Source: Arsukibacterium sp. (GTDB lineage Bacteria > Pseudomonadota > Gammaproteobacteria > Enterobacterales > Alteromonadaceae). From it: a stretch of 64,000 nt of DNA. The notes below the pieces were generated by a model. That model was not told the origin of the DNA, searched no databases, and worked only from the letters and a program-made list of their open reading frames with translations. A program made the position numbers and the translations under genes. Below, one piece after another: positions 17,831-26,841 of the stretch (positions are counted from its first letter, which is position 1; each line of letters opens with the position of its first letter). The stretch spans positions 120,364 through 184,363 of the forward strand of contig NZ_JAGYIM010000007.1 in the NCBI RefSeq assembly GCF_018402695.1, in the 5' to 3' direction.

Positions 17831-18811
17831 ATGAAGATAAATCGGAAATTAACATTGATGTTGTCGGCTATGCTGTTGTTTGTCGCGGGAACGGCGCAGG
17901 CAGCACTCATTCCATTCCAAACGTTTGTGGGTAATTATGGCGTCTCAACCGATGGCTGGGGCTCGACAACGCAAGCCGGTACAATCAGTGCGTTGGTACC
18001 TGAAGGCGCCACCGTGGTAGCCGCCTACTTATACACCTCTACATTTAATAATCCCAGCCTCGCCGGTGTTGGAGGAACCCTGGCTGGCGAAACAATCAAT
18101 TACGATACGGATCTTGGTACCATACCAGCACCGGCTTGCTGTGACCTGACCGCAACCCGCGCTGATGTAACAGATATTATAAAACCTCTGGTTGACGGCG
18201 GCCCTGGTGGTGTTTACGATTTTGATATTACTGAAACATCGAGCTCTCAGGACGGCTCTGCACTGGTACTGGTGTACAGTGACCCAACTCTGGGTATATC
18301 AACTGTCGGCATTCTTGACGGTTATGCCCGGGTAGATGGTGACACTACATCACTTAATTTCGCTGATCCGTTAGACCCGACAGCACCGGGTTTTTTTGCC
18401 CATATGATGCTCGGTATTGGTTTTAGCTGTTGCAGCCAGGCCTCGACAGTCGAAGTTAATGGTACTTTAATTACCGAATCTGCTGGTAACAGTGATGATG
18501 GAGAGCAAAATAGTAATGGCAGTTTAATCACTGTCGGTAGTTTTGACGACCCCTTTTCGTCTCTTCTGCCCAGTTATGCCGACGATACTGAACGTTACAA
18601 CCTGGTGGACTATTTAGCCAGCGGCGATACCAGTATTACCATTGAAACGACGAATGCCACAGCAGATGACAATATCTTTATGGCTGTGTTTCATGTGTCT
18701 GGCGAAGCCGGTGTTAATGAACCGCCACCAGGCGTGTCAATCCCTGAACCCGGTTCTCTGGCGCTGGTTGCCCTGGCACTATTCGGTTTACGCAGACGCC
18801 TGGTAAACTGA
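17831..18811 (+). CDS. PEP-CTERM sorting domain protein (exported, surface or matrix)
   Basis: 326 residues. A signal peptide (1-24, ending GTAQA) and a C-terminal PEP-CTERM tail (304-326: IPEPGSLALVAL..., then RRR) are clear. PEP-CTERM tails are recognised and processed by an exosortase, usually in species that make exopolysaccharide. The body is rich in Gly, Thr, Ser and Asp with cysteine pairs PACCDL and FSCCSQ; its function is not recognisable. The start at 17831 is chosen because AAAGGAG lies seven bases before it and the signal peptide begins there, although the frame continues upstream to 17726. No exosortase gene is in this window. Confidence 0.88.
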   Translation: MKINRKLTLMLSAMLLFVAGTAQAALIPFQTFVGNYGVSTDGWGSTTQAGTISALVPEGATVVAAYLYTSTFNNPSLAGVGGTLAGETINYDTDLGTIPAPACCDLTATRADVTDIIKPLVDGGPGGVYDFDITETSSSQDGSALVLVYSDPTLGISTVGILDGYARVDGDTTSLNFADPLDPTAPGFFAHMMLGIGFSCCSQASTVEVNGTLITESAGNSDDGEQNSNGSLITVGSFDDPFSSLLPSYADDTERYNLVDYLASGDTSITIETTNATADDNIFMAVFHVSGEAGVNEPPPGVSIPEPGSLALVALALFGLRRRLVN

Positions 18812-18830
18812 GCCAATTCGGTTAACAGCA

Positions 18831-18860
18831 TAAAGCGCAGCCAGGCTGCGCTTTATTTTT
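18831..18860 (+). terminator. rho-independent terminator after the PEP-CTERM gene
   Basis: A 12-base perfect palindromic arm TAAAGCGCAGCC and its complement, separated by one base, followed by TTTATTTTT. It also faces the azoreductase stop at 18882. Confidence 0.85.
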
Positions 18861-18881
18861 AGCTACAACCCTACGCTGCGG

Positions 18882-19487
18882 TTATGCCGCGACCTTATCG
18901 CTAAGCGTACCCAGTTGTTGTTGTGCAGCCGCCAATGCTTTATCAGCCGCCTCTGCCCCCATATTTAAGCCTTCGGCATAGACAAAATGCAGTTGAGTTA
19001 ACCCAATAAAATTGAAGAAACTGGTTAAAAATGGTGTCTGACTATCCGCTGCTGTGCCCTGATAGATGCCACCACGGGTTGCCAGCACAATGACTGGCTT
19101 ATCTGTCAGCAACCCCACCGGACCATTTTCAGTATAGTTAAATGTAATACCTGCCCGTGCCAACCTGTCCAGCACCGATTTCAACTGGGAAGGAATGCCA
19201 AAGTTGTACATCGGCACCCCAAACACGATAACGTCTGCCGCTTTAACCTGCTCAATCAGTTTGTCTGAATAATCGGCCAGTTGCTGCTGTTCAGCCGTTC
19301 GTTCAGTCGCGGGTGTCATCCAGGCAGCTATTTCTTTCATCTCTAAATGGGGTAAAGGCGCTGCGCTTAAATCAATTTCTGTCAGCTTGATACCGCTGCC
19401 AAGTTTTGCCAAAAAGGCTTTGCTTAATTTAGTTGAATGACCGTTATCACCACTGATTGAACTATTTATCACAAGAACGTTTTTCAT
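18882..19487 (-). CDS. azoR: FMN-dependent NADH-azoreductase
   Basis: 201 residues of the flavodoxin-like azoreductase/quinone reductase family, which reduces quinones and azo bonds with NADH in the cytoplasm. Seen: MKNVLVINSSISGDNGHSTKL phosphate-binding loop, VFGVPMYNFGIPSQLKSVLDRLARAGITF flavin/active-site region and VLATRGGIY. The start at 19487 is fixed by a perfect AAGGAGG eight bases upstream; the frame extends 20 codons further without such a site. Divergent from the sigma-factor gene across 185 bp. Its position beside an oxidative-stress sigma factor is suggestive only. Confidence 0.93.
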   Translation of the reverse strand: MKNVLVINSSISGDNGHSTKLSKAFLAKLGSGIKLTEIDLSAAPLPHLEMKEIAAWMTPATERTAEQQQLADYSDKLIEQVKAADVIVFGVPMYNFGIPSQLKSVLDRLARAGITFNYTENGPVGLLTDKPVIVLATRGGIYQGTAADSQTPFLTSFFNFIGLTQLHFVYAEGLNMGAEAADKALAAAQQQLGTLSDKVAA

Positions 19488-19672
19488 AATTGCCTCCTTA
19501 AAAGTATCTACTGATAATACATCAATTTTATAGGATAAATATCGCAATAAACTGGCAATTCCTTTCTATTTAATGGCAAATTAAAATGCAAACCAAGGGA
19601 GATGAGGCTGCGTATAACAATAGTAACTAAATAACGTACAAAACTAACTGCGTAGAGCCGGGATAAACAAAT

Positions 19673-20332
19673 ATGTTGGAAACTACCGTGCTAACAGGGC
19701 ATCATGATGCTTTAGCAAAGCAAAAGCGAATAAGCCAGCGGATGACCATAAACACTGATAACGAGCCACGCACGGGGCAATGGGAAGATGCCCTGACATT
19801 AGTAGCATTACATCAGGACAAAGCGGCTTATGCTGAGTTGTTCAGTTATTTTGCTCCAAGGTTAAGAGCCTTTGGTATTAAAATGTTTGGCAATGAGCAA
19901 CAGGCAATGGAAATGGTACAGGATGCCATGCTGAATGTTTGGCGCAAAGCCCGGTTGTTCGATGCCACTCGTGGCTGTGCGTCGACCTGGATATTTACCA
20001 TAGCGCGTAACGTCCGGTTTGACATGTTACGTAAAAAACAGAGCCGTAAAGACGATATCAGTGCTGATGATTTATGGTTTGATGGCGATTACCCTGAGCA
20101 GGAAAGTAATAGCAGCGATAGCTGGGATACCATGCTGATGAGCGAGAAACTGGCTCCTCATTTTGATGCATTGCCACCAGCCCAACGTATGGTAATGCAG
20201 AAAGTTTATTTAGAAGAGAAATCTCATCAGGAAGTTTCTGATGAACTGGCAATACCCTTAGGTACAGTGAAGTCCCGGATACGATTAGCACTGGATAGAT
20301 TGAGAGAGGCATTAGATGACACACGCAGTTAA
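19673..20332 (+). CDS. ECF sigma factor (RpoE/ECF11-like, ChrR-partnered)
   Basis: 219 residues. Region 2 (about 55-115: AFGIKMFGNEQQAMEMVQDAMLNVWRKA, then WIFTIARNVRFDMLRKKQ) and region 4 (about 160-215: LPPAQRMVMQKVYLEEKSHQEVSDELAIPLGTVKSRIRLALDRLREAL) are complete. The next gene encodes its ChrR-type anti-sigma factor and overlaps by 17 bases. In Rhodobacter sphaeroides the equivalent pair drives the singlet-oxygen response; that function here is inferred. The start may instead be the ATG at 19742, as the first 23 residues look unlike the family. Confidence 0.92.
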   Translation: MLETTVLTGHHDALAKQKRISQRMTINTDNEPRTGQWEDALTLVALHQDKAAYAELFSYFAPRLRAFGIKMFGNEQQAMEMVQDAMLNVWRKARLFDATRGCASTWIFTIARNVRFDMLRKKQSRKDDISADDLWFDGDYPEQESNSSDSWDTMLMSEKLAPHFDALPPAQRMVMQKVYLEEKSHQEVSDELAIPLGTVKSRIRLALDRLREALDDTRS

Positions 20333-21005
20333 ATTTCATCCAGGCTTAATGTTACTGGATCAATACGTCGAAGGATCACTGTCTGCTGATGTCGCACTGG
20401 CGGTGTCAGCACATATCGACTTATGCCCGCATTGTCAGCAACTGAGTAAGGATATTACTAACGATCAGGCTGCAGTATTGGCTGAGCAGGAAGTATCAGG
20501 CCGGGATGCGGAGCAGGAATGGCAGCAAATGCTTAATTTCATCACCAGCCAACCAGCAATATCAGCAGCTGGTTCAGTATTGACCAAACCGGCTCCGCAG
20601 GTGGCGAGCGTTACCGTGAATGGCAGGACCTTTGAAATTCCAAGAGCGTTGGCAAGGTTAGCCGAAAAACAAAATAAGTGGTTGCACCTTGGCGGCATTG
20701 CCACCGCGAAGTTACCCACTGCTGATAAGCAACATGTGTCATTACTCTACATAGATAAAGGAACCGAGGTGCCAAATCATACTCACCTTGGCCTGGAAAT
20801 GACCTTAGTGTTGGCAGGGAAAATAGTGGATGAAAATGGTGAGTATGGTGTAGGTGATCTGTTGATTAATTCACCTGACGATACGCATACGCCCAGAACC
20901 CTGGCTGATGAAGACTGCCTGTGTTTATCAGTACTCAGTGCGCCGCTGAAATTCAATAAAGGTTTGACGCGGTTACTAAATCCGTTACAACAGTTTTTCT
21001 ATTAA
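20316..21005 (+). CDS. chrR: ChrR-type anti-sigma factor (zinc ZAS domain plus cupin)
   Basis: 229 residues. The N-terminal anti-sigma domain has zinc ligands H33, C37 and C40 in HIDLCPHC, with H8 as the probable fourth. The C-terminal cupin keeps the second metal site: H155, H157 and E161 in NHTHLGLEM, and H191 in DDTHTP, matching the ChrR ligand pattern. In Rhodobacter the cupin half is needed to release sigma on singlet oxygen. A GAGAGG site precedes the ATG. It overlaps the sigma gene by 17 bases, which favours balanced production of the pair. Confidence 0.92.
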   Translation: MTHAVKFHPGLMLLDQYVEGSLSADVALAVSAHIDLCPHCQQLSKDITNDQAAVLAEQEVSGRDAEQEWQQMLNFITSQPAISAAGSVLTKPAPQVASVTVNGRTFEIPRALARLAEKQNKWLHLGGIATAKLPTADKQHVSLLYIDKGTEVPNHTHLGLEMTLVLAGKIVDENGEYGVGDLLINSPDDTHTPRTLADEDCLCLSVLSAPLKFNKGLTRLLNPLQQFFY

Positions 21006-21036
21006 TCAGGAAGTCTTAGCTTGGTGGAGCAAGCCT

Positions 21037-21064
21037 AGCGCCGTGCAAACGGCGCTTTTTTTTT
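21037..21064 (+). terminator. rho-independent terminator after chrR
   Basis: Stem AGCGCCGT/ACGGCGCT with four-base loop, followed by nine T, 31 bp beyond the chrR stop. Confidence 0.9.
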
Positions 21065-21084
21065 GCGTTTTTAAACAGCCGCCT

Positions 21085-23337
21085 TTACACCAACATCGCC
21101 ATGCCGCCCTGTAAGTTATATACCGTGCTAAAGCCAAAACGGCGTAACACCTTACACGCCAGTAAACTGCGATTGCCACTGCGGCAAACCAGTAACAAAG
21201 GACGGGCCGGCGTTAACTGGCGGTTAATTAACGCATCACATAACTTCGACAAAGGCACGGCCAGTACTTCTGCTATCGCAGGTAAGTGCTGTTGCAACGG
21301 TCCGGCGGTTTGTTCATGAGGCTCGCGCACATCCACAACCTGCAGCATTGGTTGCTGCTGTAACACGCTAGCCAGCTCAGATTTGTCCAAAACCCGACTG
21401 GCATCAGTTGCAGCCACTTCTACCAGCCCACACAGATAGTGACTGGCTTGCTGCAGCGCTGCGGTCTGGGCATTGAGTTGCTGCTGCCACTCTGCTGCCG
21501 GCTGTCCCGCCAGCACTTTAACAAACAGTTCACTTTCCTGCTGTGCCAGACGCAATGTGGTGGCAAAGCGCTGGGCGTAATCATGGCTGGGTAACAATAA
21601 CGTATCGATGTCAATTTTTTCGGCCAACGCCAGAATACTCCGTTGTAACGCTACGGCATCGCCATCGGCTAAATCGGAACGACCAATACCACCTGGTAAA
21701 ATAGTATCGCCGACAAACGCAGCCAACACATGTTGTTGCCGCTTTAGCATAATACTAATGGCGTTGGCACAGTGGCCAGGAGTTGCCAACCGGGTTAACT
21801 GAAAATGGGCCAGACTGAGCTGCTCTGTAGCGCATGGCCAACCAAAATCATCACAATCTGGCTGGTTAAAGTTCAGTGCCTGACGTAGTAAGGGTGCAGC
21901 CCGTTGTTGCTCCGGGTGCTGATGAGTCTCTAATATGGCAACTAATTGGAGTTGCCTACCCTGAATAATATTAATAATCCTATTTACCAGCGCCGCTATC
22001 GGATCAATAACCAACGCCTGACGACTGGCGGCATCAATTAACAGGTAGCTGCAGCTGTCTTCATGCTTCAGTTGCAGCAAACCATCAGCATGGATCTCCA
22101 GCGTCGGCGTCGCATCCGTTACCACCAGGCAATGCTTGTTTACCACCGCTTTTAATGCCCGGATAGCAGTACAGGCATCAGCGCATTCAGTCGCTGACAT
22201 GGCCGGGCCGAATGACAACCGAATAGCCCCCTGGCTGCGCCAGGCCGCCAACCCCATCGCATCCAGTACAAAACTGCTGGGCACTTTCGAGCTGCAGGCC
22301 GAACCAGAGCTGATCCGGATGCCCGCAGCATCAAATAAATCCATAATGTCTTTGCTGTAAAAACCCGGTACAGAAAAATTTACTGTTGTAGGCACAATAT
22401 AGGGCTGGTCACTATTGAGTACCAGTTCTGGAAATACATGACGCAGGGCAGCAAGTAACTCGGCACGGTATTGCCAAAGTATCTGTTCTGGCTGAAATAC
22501 CGTGCCATCATTGCGCTGAAGCTCGGTCAGTACTGCACCCAGTGCTGCGATACCGGGTAAATTTTCGGTGCCAGAGCGCAAGCCCCCCTCCTGGCCACCG
22601 CCTGCAATAAAAGGCTGATAAGGTGCACTGGCTCTGACATATAAAAAACCAATACCTTTGGGCGCATAAAGTTTATGGCCACTAAAAGGCGCATAATCGA
22701 TAGTGGTCGCTGCCAGCTCCAGCTGCATTTTTCCTAATGCCTGCACACAGTCTACCAACCAGTAAACCGCAGGGTTTGCTGCCCTGATACTCCTTTCAAG
22801 CTCTGCTAATTGCTGTTTAATGCCCGTTTCATTGTTGGCTGCCATGGTACAAATAAGGCCGGCAGCAGGCGCATACTGCTCAATAAAATCCACATCCAGC
22901 TGGCCGTTCTGATCAACCGGAATGGCTTTTATCGTTGCGTTAAGCTCTAGCACGCTGTTCCAGTGTTTCAGGCTTTCAGGTACTGCTTTGTGTTCAGTTG
23001 CGCCGTACAACAATAACGTTGCCGGTCCTCCCTTCCCTTGCTGCCGCAGGGCCAACAGCGCTGACACCACCGAACTCTGGATCCCTTCAGTAGCCCCAGA
23101 GGTAAATACAATCCGGCCATCGGCAGCGCCGGTCAGCTGGCGGGCGAGGCTGCGGGCCTGTTCCAGCGTCGCTTTGGCCTTAATACCAGTGGTATGACTG
23201 CTGCTGGGATTACCAAACTGCTGCTGCATACATTGCATAGCTGCTGCCGCGGCAACAGGCAGTACCGGCGTCGTGGCGTTACAATCTAAATAAATTTCAG
23301 CTGGACGGATACGGGGGGTTACTGATGCGTGTTTCAT
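21085..23337 (-). CDS. fused cysteine desulfurase / metallo-beta-lactamase-like / rhodanese protein
   Basis: 750 residues in three parts. 1-400: NifS/IscS-like PLP enzyme with lysine K222 (SGHKLYAPKG) and persulfide cysteine C348 (SGSACSS). About 410-610: a metallo-beta-lactamase fold resembling persulfide dioxygenases (GDTILPGGIGRSDL, PSHDY), keeping H522, D544 and H585; but the first metal motif reads THQHPEQ (471-477) instead of THxHxDH, so two ligands are changed. About 655-750: rhodanese with C718 in CRSGNRS. This links sulfane sulfur release, handling and transfer in one chain. Single gene, alone on its strand. Reaction is inferred; no stand-alone iscS, iscU or sufE lies nearby. Confidence 0.88.
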   Translation of the reverse strand: MKHASVTPRIRPAEIYLDCNATTPVLPVAAAAAMQCMQQQFGNPSSSHTTGIKAKATLEQARSLARQLTGAADGRIVFTSGATEGIQSSVVSALLALRQQGKGGPATLLLYGATEHKAVPESLKHWNSVLELNATIKAIPVDQNGQLDVDFIEQYAPAAGLICTMAANNETGIKQQLAELERSIRAANPAVYWLVDCVQALGKMQLELAATTIDYAPFSGHKLYAPKGIGFLYVRASAPYQPFIAGGGQEGGLRSGTENLPGIAALGAVLTELQRNDGTVFQPEQILWQYRAELLAALRHVFPELVLNSDQPYIVPTTVNFSVPGFYSKDIMDLFDAAGIRISSGSACSSKVPSSFVLDAMGLAAWRSQGAIRLSFGPAMSATECADACTAIRALKAVVNKHCLVVTDATPTLEIHADGLLQLKHEDSCSYLLIDAASRQALVIDPIAALVNRIINIIQGRQLQLVAILETHQHPEQQRAAPLLRQALNFNQPDCDDFGWPCATEQLSLAHFQLTRLATPGHCANAISIMLKRQQHVLAAFVGDTILPGGIGRSDLADGDAVALQRSILALAEKIDIDTLLLPSHDYAQRFATTLRLAQQESELFVKVLAGQPAAEWQQQLNAQTAALQQASHYLCGLVEVAATDASRVLDKSELASVLQQQPMLQVVDVREPHEQTAGPLQQHLPAIAEVLAVPLSKLCDALINRQLTPARPLLLVCRSGNRSLLACKVLRRFGFSTVYNLQGGMAMLV

Positions 23338-23463
23338 CCTCGGGCCTATTTAACACGGCAACGCCGCTTATAGCTAAAAGAAATATCTTATAACTACGCA
23401 TCATAAATGGCGACGCTTCAAACAACAAGCATAGCCTGTTGTTATCTGCCTGAAAAAAACATT

Positions 23464-23492
23464 ATAAAAAAAGGCTGCACTGAGCAGCCTTA
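23464..23492 (-). terminator. rho-independent terminator of fadR
   Basis: Minus-strand stem AAGGCTGC/GCAGCCTT with five-base loop followed by seven T, 25 bp past the fadR stop. Confidence 0.88.
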
Positions 23493-23516
23493 CGTAGTTA
23501 GAAAGCAGAACCGATG

Positions 23517-24233
23517 TTACTCAATCAGGTCTTTTGGAATATCCGGCCTGAGTTCCTGCCAAATCTTACCACTTTCAATACCATATTTACGTACAGCCAT
23601 CACCACTTCATCATGTTTTCCTGCTTCGGCATATTGCTTTAACTGAGCATAATATTTGCGGGCCAGTTCACGTGCCGCCGGATGAGAAAAGTAGAAGCGG
23701 GCAATCTTGTTATAAAGGCCGCGGAAGCCATTGAGGATCAGCACATATATCCGGTTAGACGAATGTAAGGCCAACTCATGATTTAAGTTATAGTCAAATT
23801 CAGCAAAGGCGGCGGCCGTATCATCCAGCACTTCAGCATCGGTAAAAGCCGCAATCACCTCTTGCTGATGCGTTTTAATGGCACCACGAATATAAATAGC
23901 GCTGATATTTGTCCGGGCTGACAACAAGTCATCAACCAGCTTGGGCATCTGGTCTTCGTCAAGGCGGGCCAGTGTTTCCAGAATATTCAGACCCGAGGTT
24001 TCCCAGTAATTATTTACTTTAGTGGGCTTACCATGCTGAATGGTCAGCCAGCCGTCCCGCGCCAGACGCTGCAGTACTTCCCGCAAGGTTGTCCTGGTTA
24101 CTCCAATCAATTCAGACAGTTCACGCTCTGCCGGTAAAATTGACCCAGGGGCAAATTTGCCGTTCCAGATCGAGTCTACGATATATTCTTCTGCAAAACC
24201 GGCAGGGCTTTGCGCTTTAATCAGATTGGTCAT
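23517..24233 (-). CDS. fadR: fatty acid metabolism regulator FadR
   Basis: GntR-family regulator that binds long-chain acyl-CoA; without ligand it represses fad genes and activates unsaturated fatty-acid synthesis. The 238 residues match E. coli FadR (239) almost position for position: [20 protein letters not shown], the helix-turn-helix [30 protein letters not shown], then [28 protein letters not shown]. The ATG at 24233 is chosen to match that start, although the frame continues 47 codons upstream and no ribosome-binding site is evident. Divergent from dsbB. A FadR-like site lies upstream of fadI at 45571, so this gene probably governs it. Confidence 0.96.
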   Translation of the reverse strand: MTNLIKAQSPAGFAEEYIVDSIWNGKFAPGSILPAERELSELIGVTRTTLREVLQRLARDGWLTIQHGKPTKVNNYWETSGLNILETLARLDEDQMPKLVDDLLSARTNISAIYIRGAIKTHQQEVIAAFTDAEVLDDTAAAFAEFDYNLNHELALHSSNRIYVLILNGFRGLYNKIARFYFSHPAARELARKYYAQLKQYAEAGKHDEVVMAVRKYGIESGKIWQELRPDIPKDLIE

Positions 24234-24405
24234 GCCAAAAAATCCGTCAGGGTCATCATACAAGTTGACTGATTGTACCAGAGCGCTGCCAGTTAACAAG
24301 TCGGCACTTAAAAATAGCCAGATGGAAGTAACACAACAATTGTGTAATGCTGACAAATCCCTTAAATTAGCCAATTAGCTGATTGTTATACCAATAGGAA
24401 CATCT

Positions 24406-24939
24406 ATGCTGGCTACAATAAAAAAAATATCACGCCATCGCCTGTCCTGGTTTTTACTGATTGTAAGTGCCCTGGCTTTGCTGGCCTGCGGCTTATATTT
24501 TCAATATGTGCTTAATCTGCAACCCTGTATAAAATGTATTTATATCCGGGCGGCATTTGCCGGTGTTCTGCTGGCGGGTCTGCTGGGGTTGCTGGCGCCA
24601 CGACAAAGCATGCTACGTATACTGGCTATCGCCCTGTGGCTGACCAGTGCTGCTATCGGCCTTTATCAGGCACTGGAATTAGTGAATATTGAGCAAACGT
24701 TGGCCGCGGGAGGCTTTAGCAGCTGCGCGCTATTTGCTGAGTTTCCTGCCTGGCTGGCACTGGATAAATGGTTACCCAGTGTGTTCGAAGTGACCGGCAG
24801 CTGTGGTGGCGTCGACTGGCAATTCTTAGGGCTGAGCATGGCGTACTGGAGTATGCTAATCCTGGCAGCCTATGTGCTGACGGCCGTAGTCGTGTTAATC
24901 AGCCAGCTGGCTCGCATCTCAAATAACCCTTACCGCTAA
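24406..24939 (+). CDS. dsbB: disulfide bond formation protein DsbB
   Basis: Inner-membrane quinone reductase that reoxidises periplasmic DsbA. The 177 residues have four membrane helices and both essential periplasmic cysteine pairs: C41-C44 in QPCIKC and C107/C133 in FSSCALF and GSCGG. AGGAA stands before the ATG. In E. coli dsbB follows nhaB, which follows fadR; here fadR and dsbB are direct divergent neighbours and nhaB is absent. Confidence 0.95.
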   Translation: MLATIKKISRHRLSWFLLIVSALALLACGLYFQYVLNLQPCIKCIYIRAAFAGVLLAGLLGLLAPRQSMLRILAIALWLTSAAIGLYQALELVNIEQTLAAGGFSSCALFAEFPAWLALDKWLPSVFEVTGSCGGVDWQFLGLSMAYWSMLILAAYVLTAVVVLISQLARISNNPYR

Positions 24940-24961
24940 ATAAATGGCCGCAGGTTTATAA

Positions 24962-24985
24962 TAAGCCCTGCACTGGCGGGGCTTA
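24962..24985. terminator. hairpin between convergent dsbB and chemoreceptor genes
   Basis: Arms TAAGCCC and GGGCTTA around a 10-base loop, with only short T stretches on either side. It probably ends transcription from both sides but is weak. Confidence 0.45.
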
Positions 24986-25007
24986 ATTCGGTATTCCTGG
25001 CAACAAC

Positions 25008-26702
25008 TTACACTCGGTAGCTGCCAACCAGTTGGTTGAGCTCTGCTGCAAGGTTATTTAGCTTACGTGACGTATCCCCCGCCGTTCGCGTTCCTGCGGC
25101 GGCTTCTTCGGTTACCACGACAATCTGATGAATATTTTCATTAATAGCACCGGAAACATGAGTTTGTTGTTCTGCTGCCGTTGCAATTTGTGCATTCATA
25201 TTATTTATAGTGATAACTGCGGCACTAATGCTATTTAAAGCTAATTCTACCTGATGGATTTCTGCAACACTGTTAGTACTGCTTTGACGCAGGTTTTCAA
25301 TAAGATTAATCGCCGCGCTAATTCCTGCCTGCAGTCGCTGGATCATTTGTTGTATTTCTTGGGTACTTTTCTGAGTACGACTGGCCAAAGTACGAACTTC
25401 ATCAGCCACTACCGCAAAACCACGTCCCGCTTCGCCGGCTCTTGCCGCTTCGATGGCAGCATTGAGTGCCAGCAAATTAGTTTGATCAGCAATACTCCGG
25501 ATCACATCCAGGACACCGCCAATATTGTCTGACTCATGACTAAGCTCCCCTATCACTTCAACGCCATGACTAACTTGTTTCGCCAGGCCGTCAATCACTC
25601 CTACCGTGTTATTTAATGTTACTTTAGAATTGGTAACCAGCTCTTCGGCCCCTGCTGCTGCGGTCGAGGCTTGCATTGCACTGTCGGCCACCTCCTGGGC
25701 CGATGCGGCCATTTCATTCATTGCCGTTGCAACCTGATCACTTTCTGACTGCTGCCTGGTAACACCTTTCTCAGATTGAGCCATAATCTTTTCCAGACTA
25801 CTGGCGCTTTGGGTCAAGGTAGTACTGGAGCTGGCTACCTGAGCCACCAGATCACGTACCTGCTGCGCAAAACGATTAAAAGCCTGGGCAAGCTGGGATA
25901 ATTCGTCATTACCGCTCACTGATAATCTATGAGTCAAATCACCGCCGCCCTGGGCGATATTGGCCATCGCGGTAACAGCATTTTTCAACGGCTTGATAAT
26001 ACTACCAACCACAAGCAATGCTAATAAAGTGATGATAATCAATGCCAATAGTGCAGTAATAACCGAACGGGTCAGACTGGCACTAAGTGAACTATCTACC
26101 CGCTGCTGCATTATACTAACCTGAGTATCCAGACTATCAATCCAAAAACCTGTACCCAGCATCAATCCCCACTTGCTCAGTTCTTCAGCATACCCCAATT
26201 TAGGGGATGTTTGACCGGTTTCAGGGTTATTCCAGTGGTAGTATAAATATCCGCTATTATCGCGAGCCGCTTGCCATAGGCCACGAATAACCTCCACACC
26301 ATTTGGATCGGTCAACTCCATCAGGTTACGCCCTTCCAGAGCAGGGTTTGCCGCGTGCATGACACTAACCCCTTCCTGGTCATATACAAAGAAATATCCC
26401 ATACTGCCGCTATCATTAAACCGGAGTTGCCTGAGAATTTCCAAAGCTTGCCGGCGAATAGCCGGGTCGGATGCGGCGGCGGGATCCTGATACAAATGTT
26501 CAATGGCTGTTTTACCAAGCTGCATATAGTTCTTGATAACTTGCTGTTGACTATCTTTAAAAATGGCTTCGAAATGACTTACCCCTTGCTGGCCAAGGTC
26601 GCGAGCCTGATAAAGGTTAAAAGTGACGAGTAAGATCGCTAATAACGTGCTGGGCAAAAGTGCCAGCAATAAAATTCGGCTCTGGATGGTGAGGTTTTGC
26701 AT
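25008..26702 (-). CDS. methyl-accepting chemotaxis protein with single Cache domain
   Basis: 564 residues. Membrane helix about 10-30; periplasmic sCache-type domain about 40-190 ([26 protein letters not shown], then [15 protein letters not shown]); second helix about 210-235; HAMP about 235-285; then the cytoplasmic signalling rod with the conserved tip [35 protein letters not shown]. Cache domains of this type often bind small carboxylates, but the ligand is unknown. No che genes lie nearby, as is usual for orphan chemoreceptors. Confidence 0.94.
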   Translation of the reverse strand: MQNLTIQSRILLLALLPSTLLAILLVTFNLYQARDLGQQGVSHFEAIFKDSQQQVIKNYMQLGKTAIEHLYQDPAAASDPAIRRQALEILRQLRFNDSGSMGYFFVYDQEGVSVMHAANPALEGRNLMELTDPNGVEVIRGLWQAARDNSGYLYYHWNNPETGQTSPKLGYAEELSKWGLMLGTGFWIDSLDTQVSIMQQRVDSSLSASLTRSVITALLALIIITLLALLVVGSIIKPLKNAVTAMANIAQGGGDLTHRLSVSGNDELSQLAQAFNRFAQQVRDLVAQVASSSTTLTQSASSLEKIMAQSEKGVTRQQSESDQVATAMNEMAASAQEVADSAMQASTAAAGAEELVTNSKVTLNNTVGVIDGLAKQVSHGVEVIGELSHESDNIGGVLDVIRSIADQTNLLALNAAIEAARAGEAGRGFAVVADEVRTLASRTQKSTQEIQQMIQRLQAGISAAINLIENLRQSSTNSVAEIHQVELALNSISAAVITINNMNAQIATAAEQQTHVSGAINENIHQIVVVTEEAAAGTRTAGDTSRKLNNLAAELNQLVGSYRV

Positions 26703-26782
26703 CTGGCAGCTCTACTTATCATTAAGCAAAAAGTGAAGTATAGAAGAATTTCGCCAAATAACTGAATAGCTGCATATTAACG

Positions 26783-26816
26783 TAAAAAAAACCCTGCAGT
26801 TGCAGGGCTTTTTGTT
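26783..26816 (-). terminator. rho-independent terminator of fklB
   Basis: Stem CCCTGCA/TGCAGGG with A/T tracts on both sides; on the minus strand it is followed by eight T. It lies 35 bp past the fklB stop. The T-rich right side could also stop plus-strand transcription. Confidence 0.8.
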
Positions 26817-26841
26817 TTCGCGCTATCTGGCTGGGTCACCG

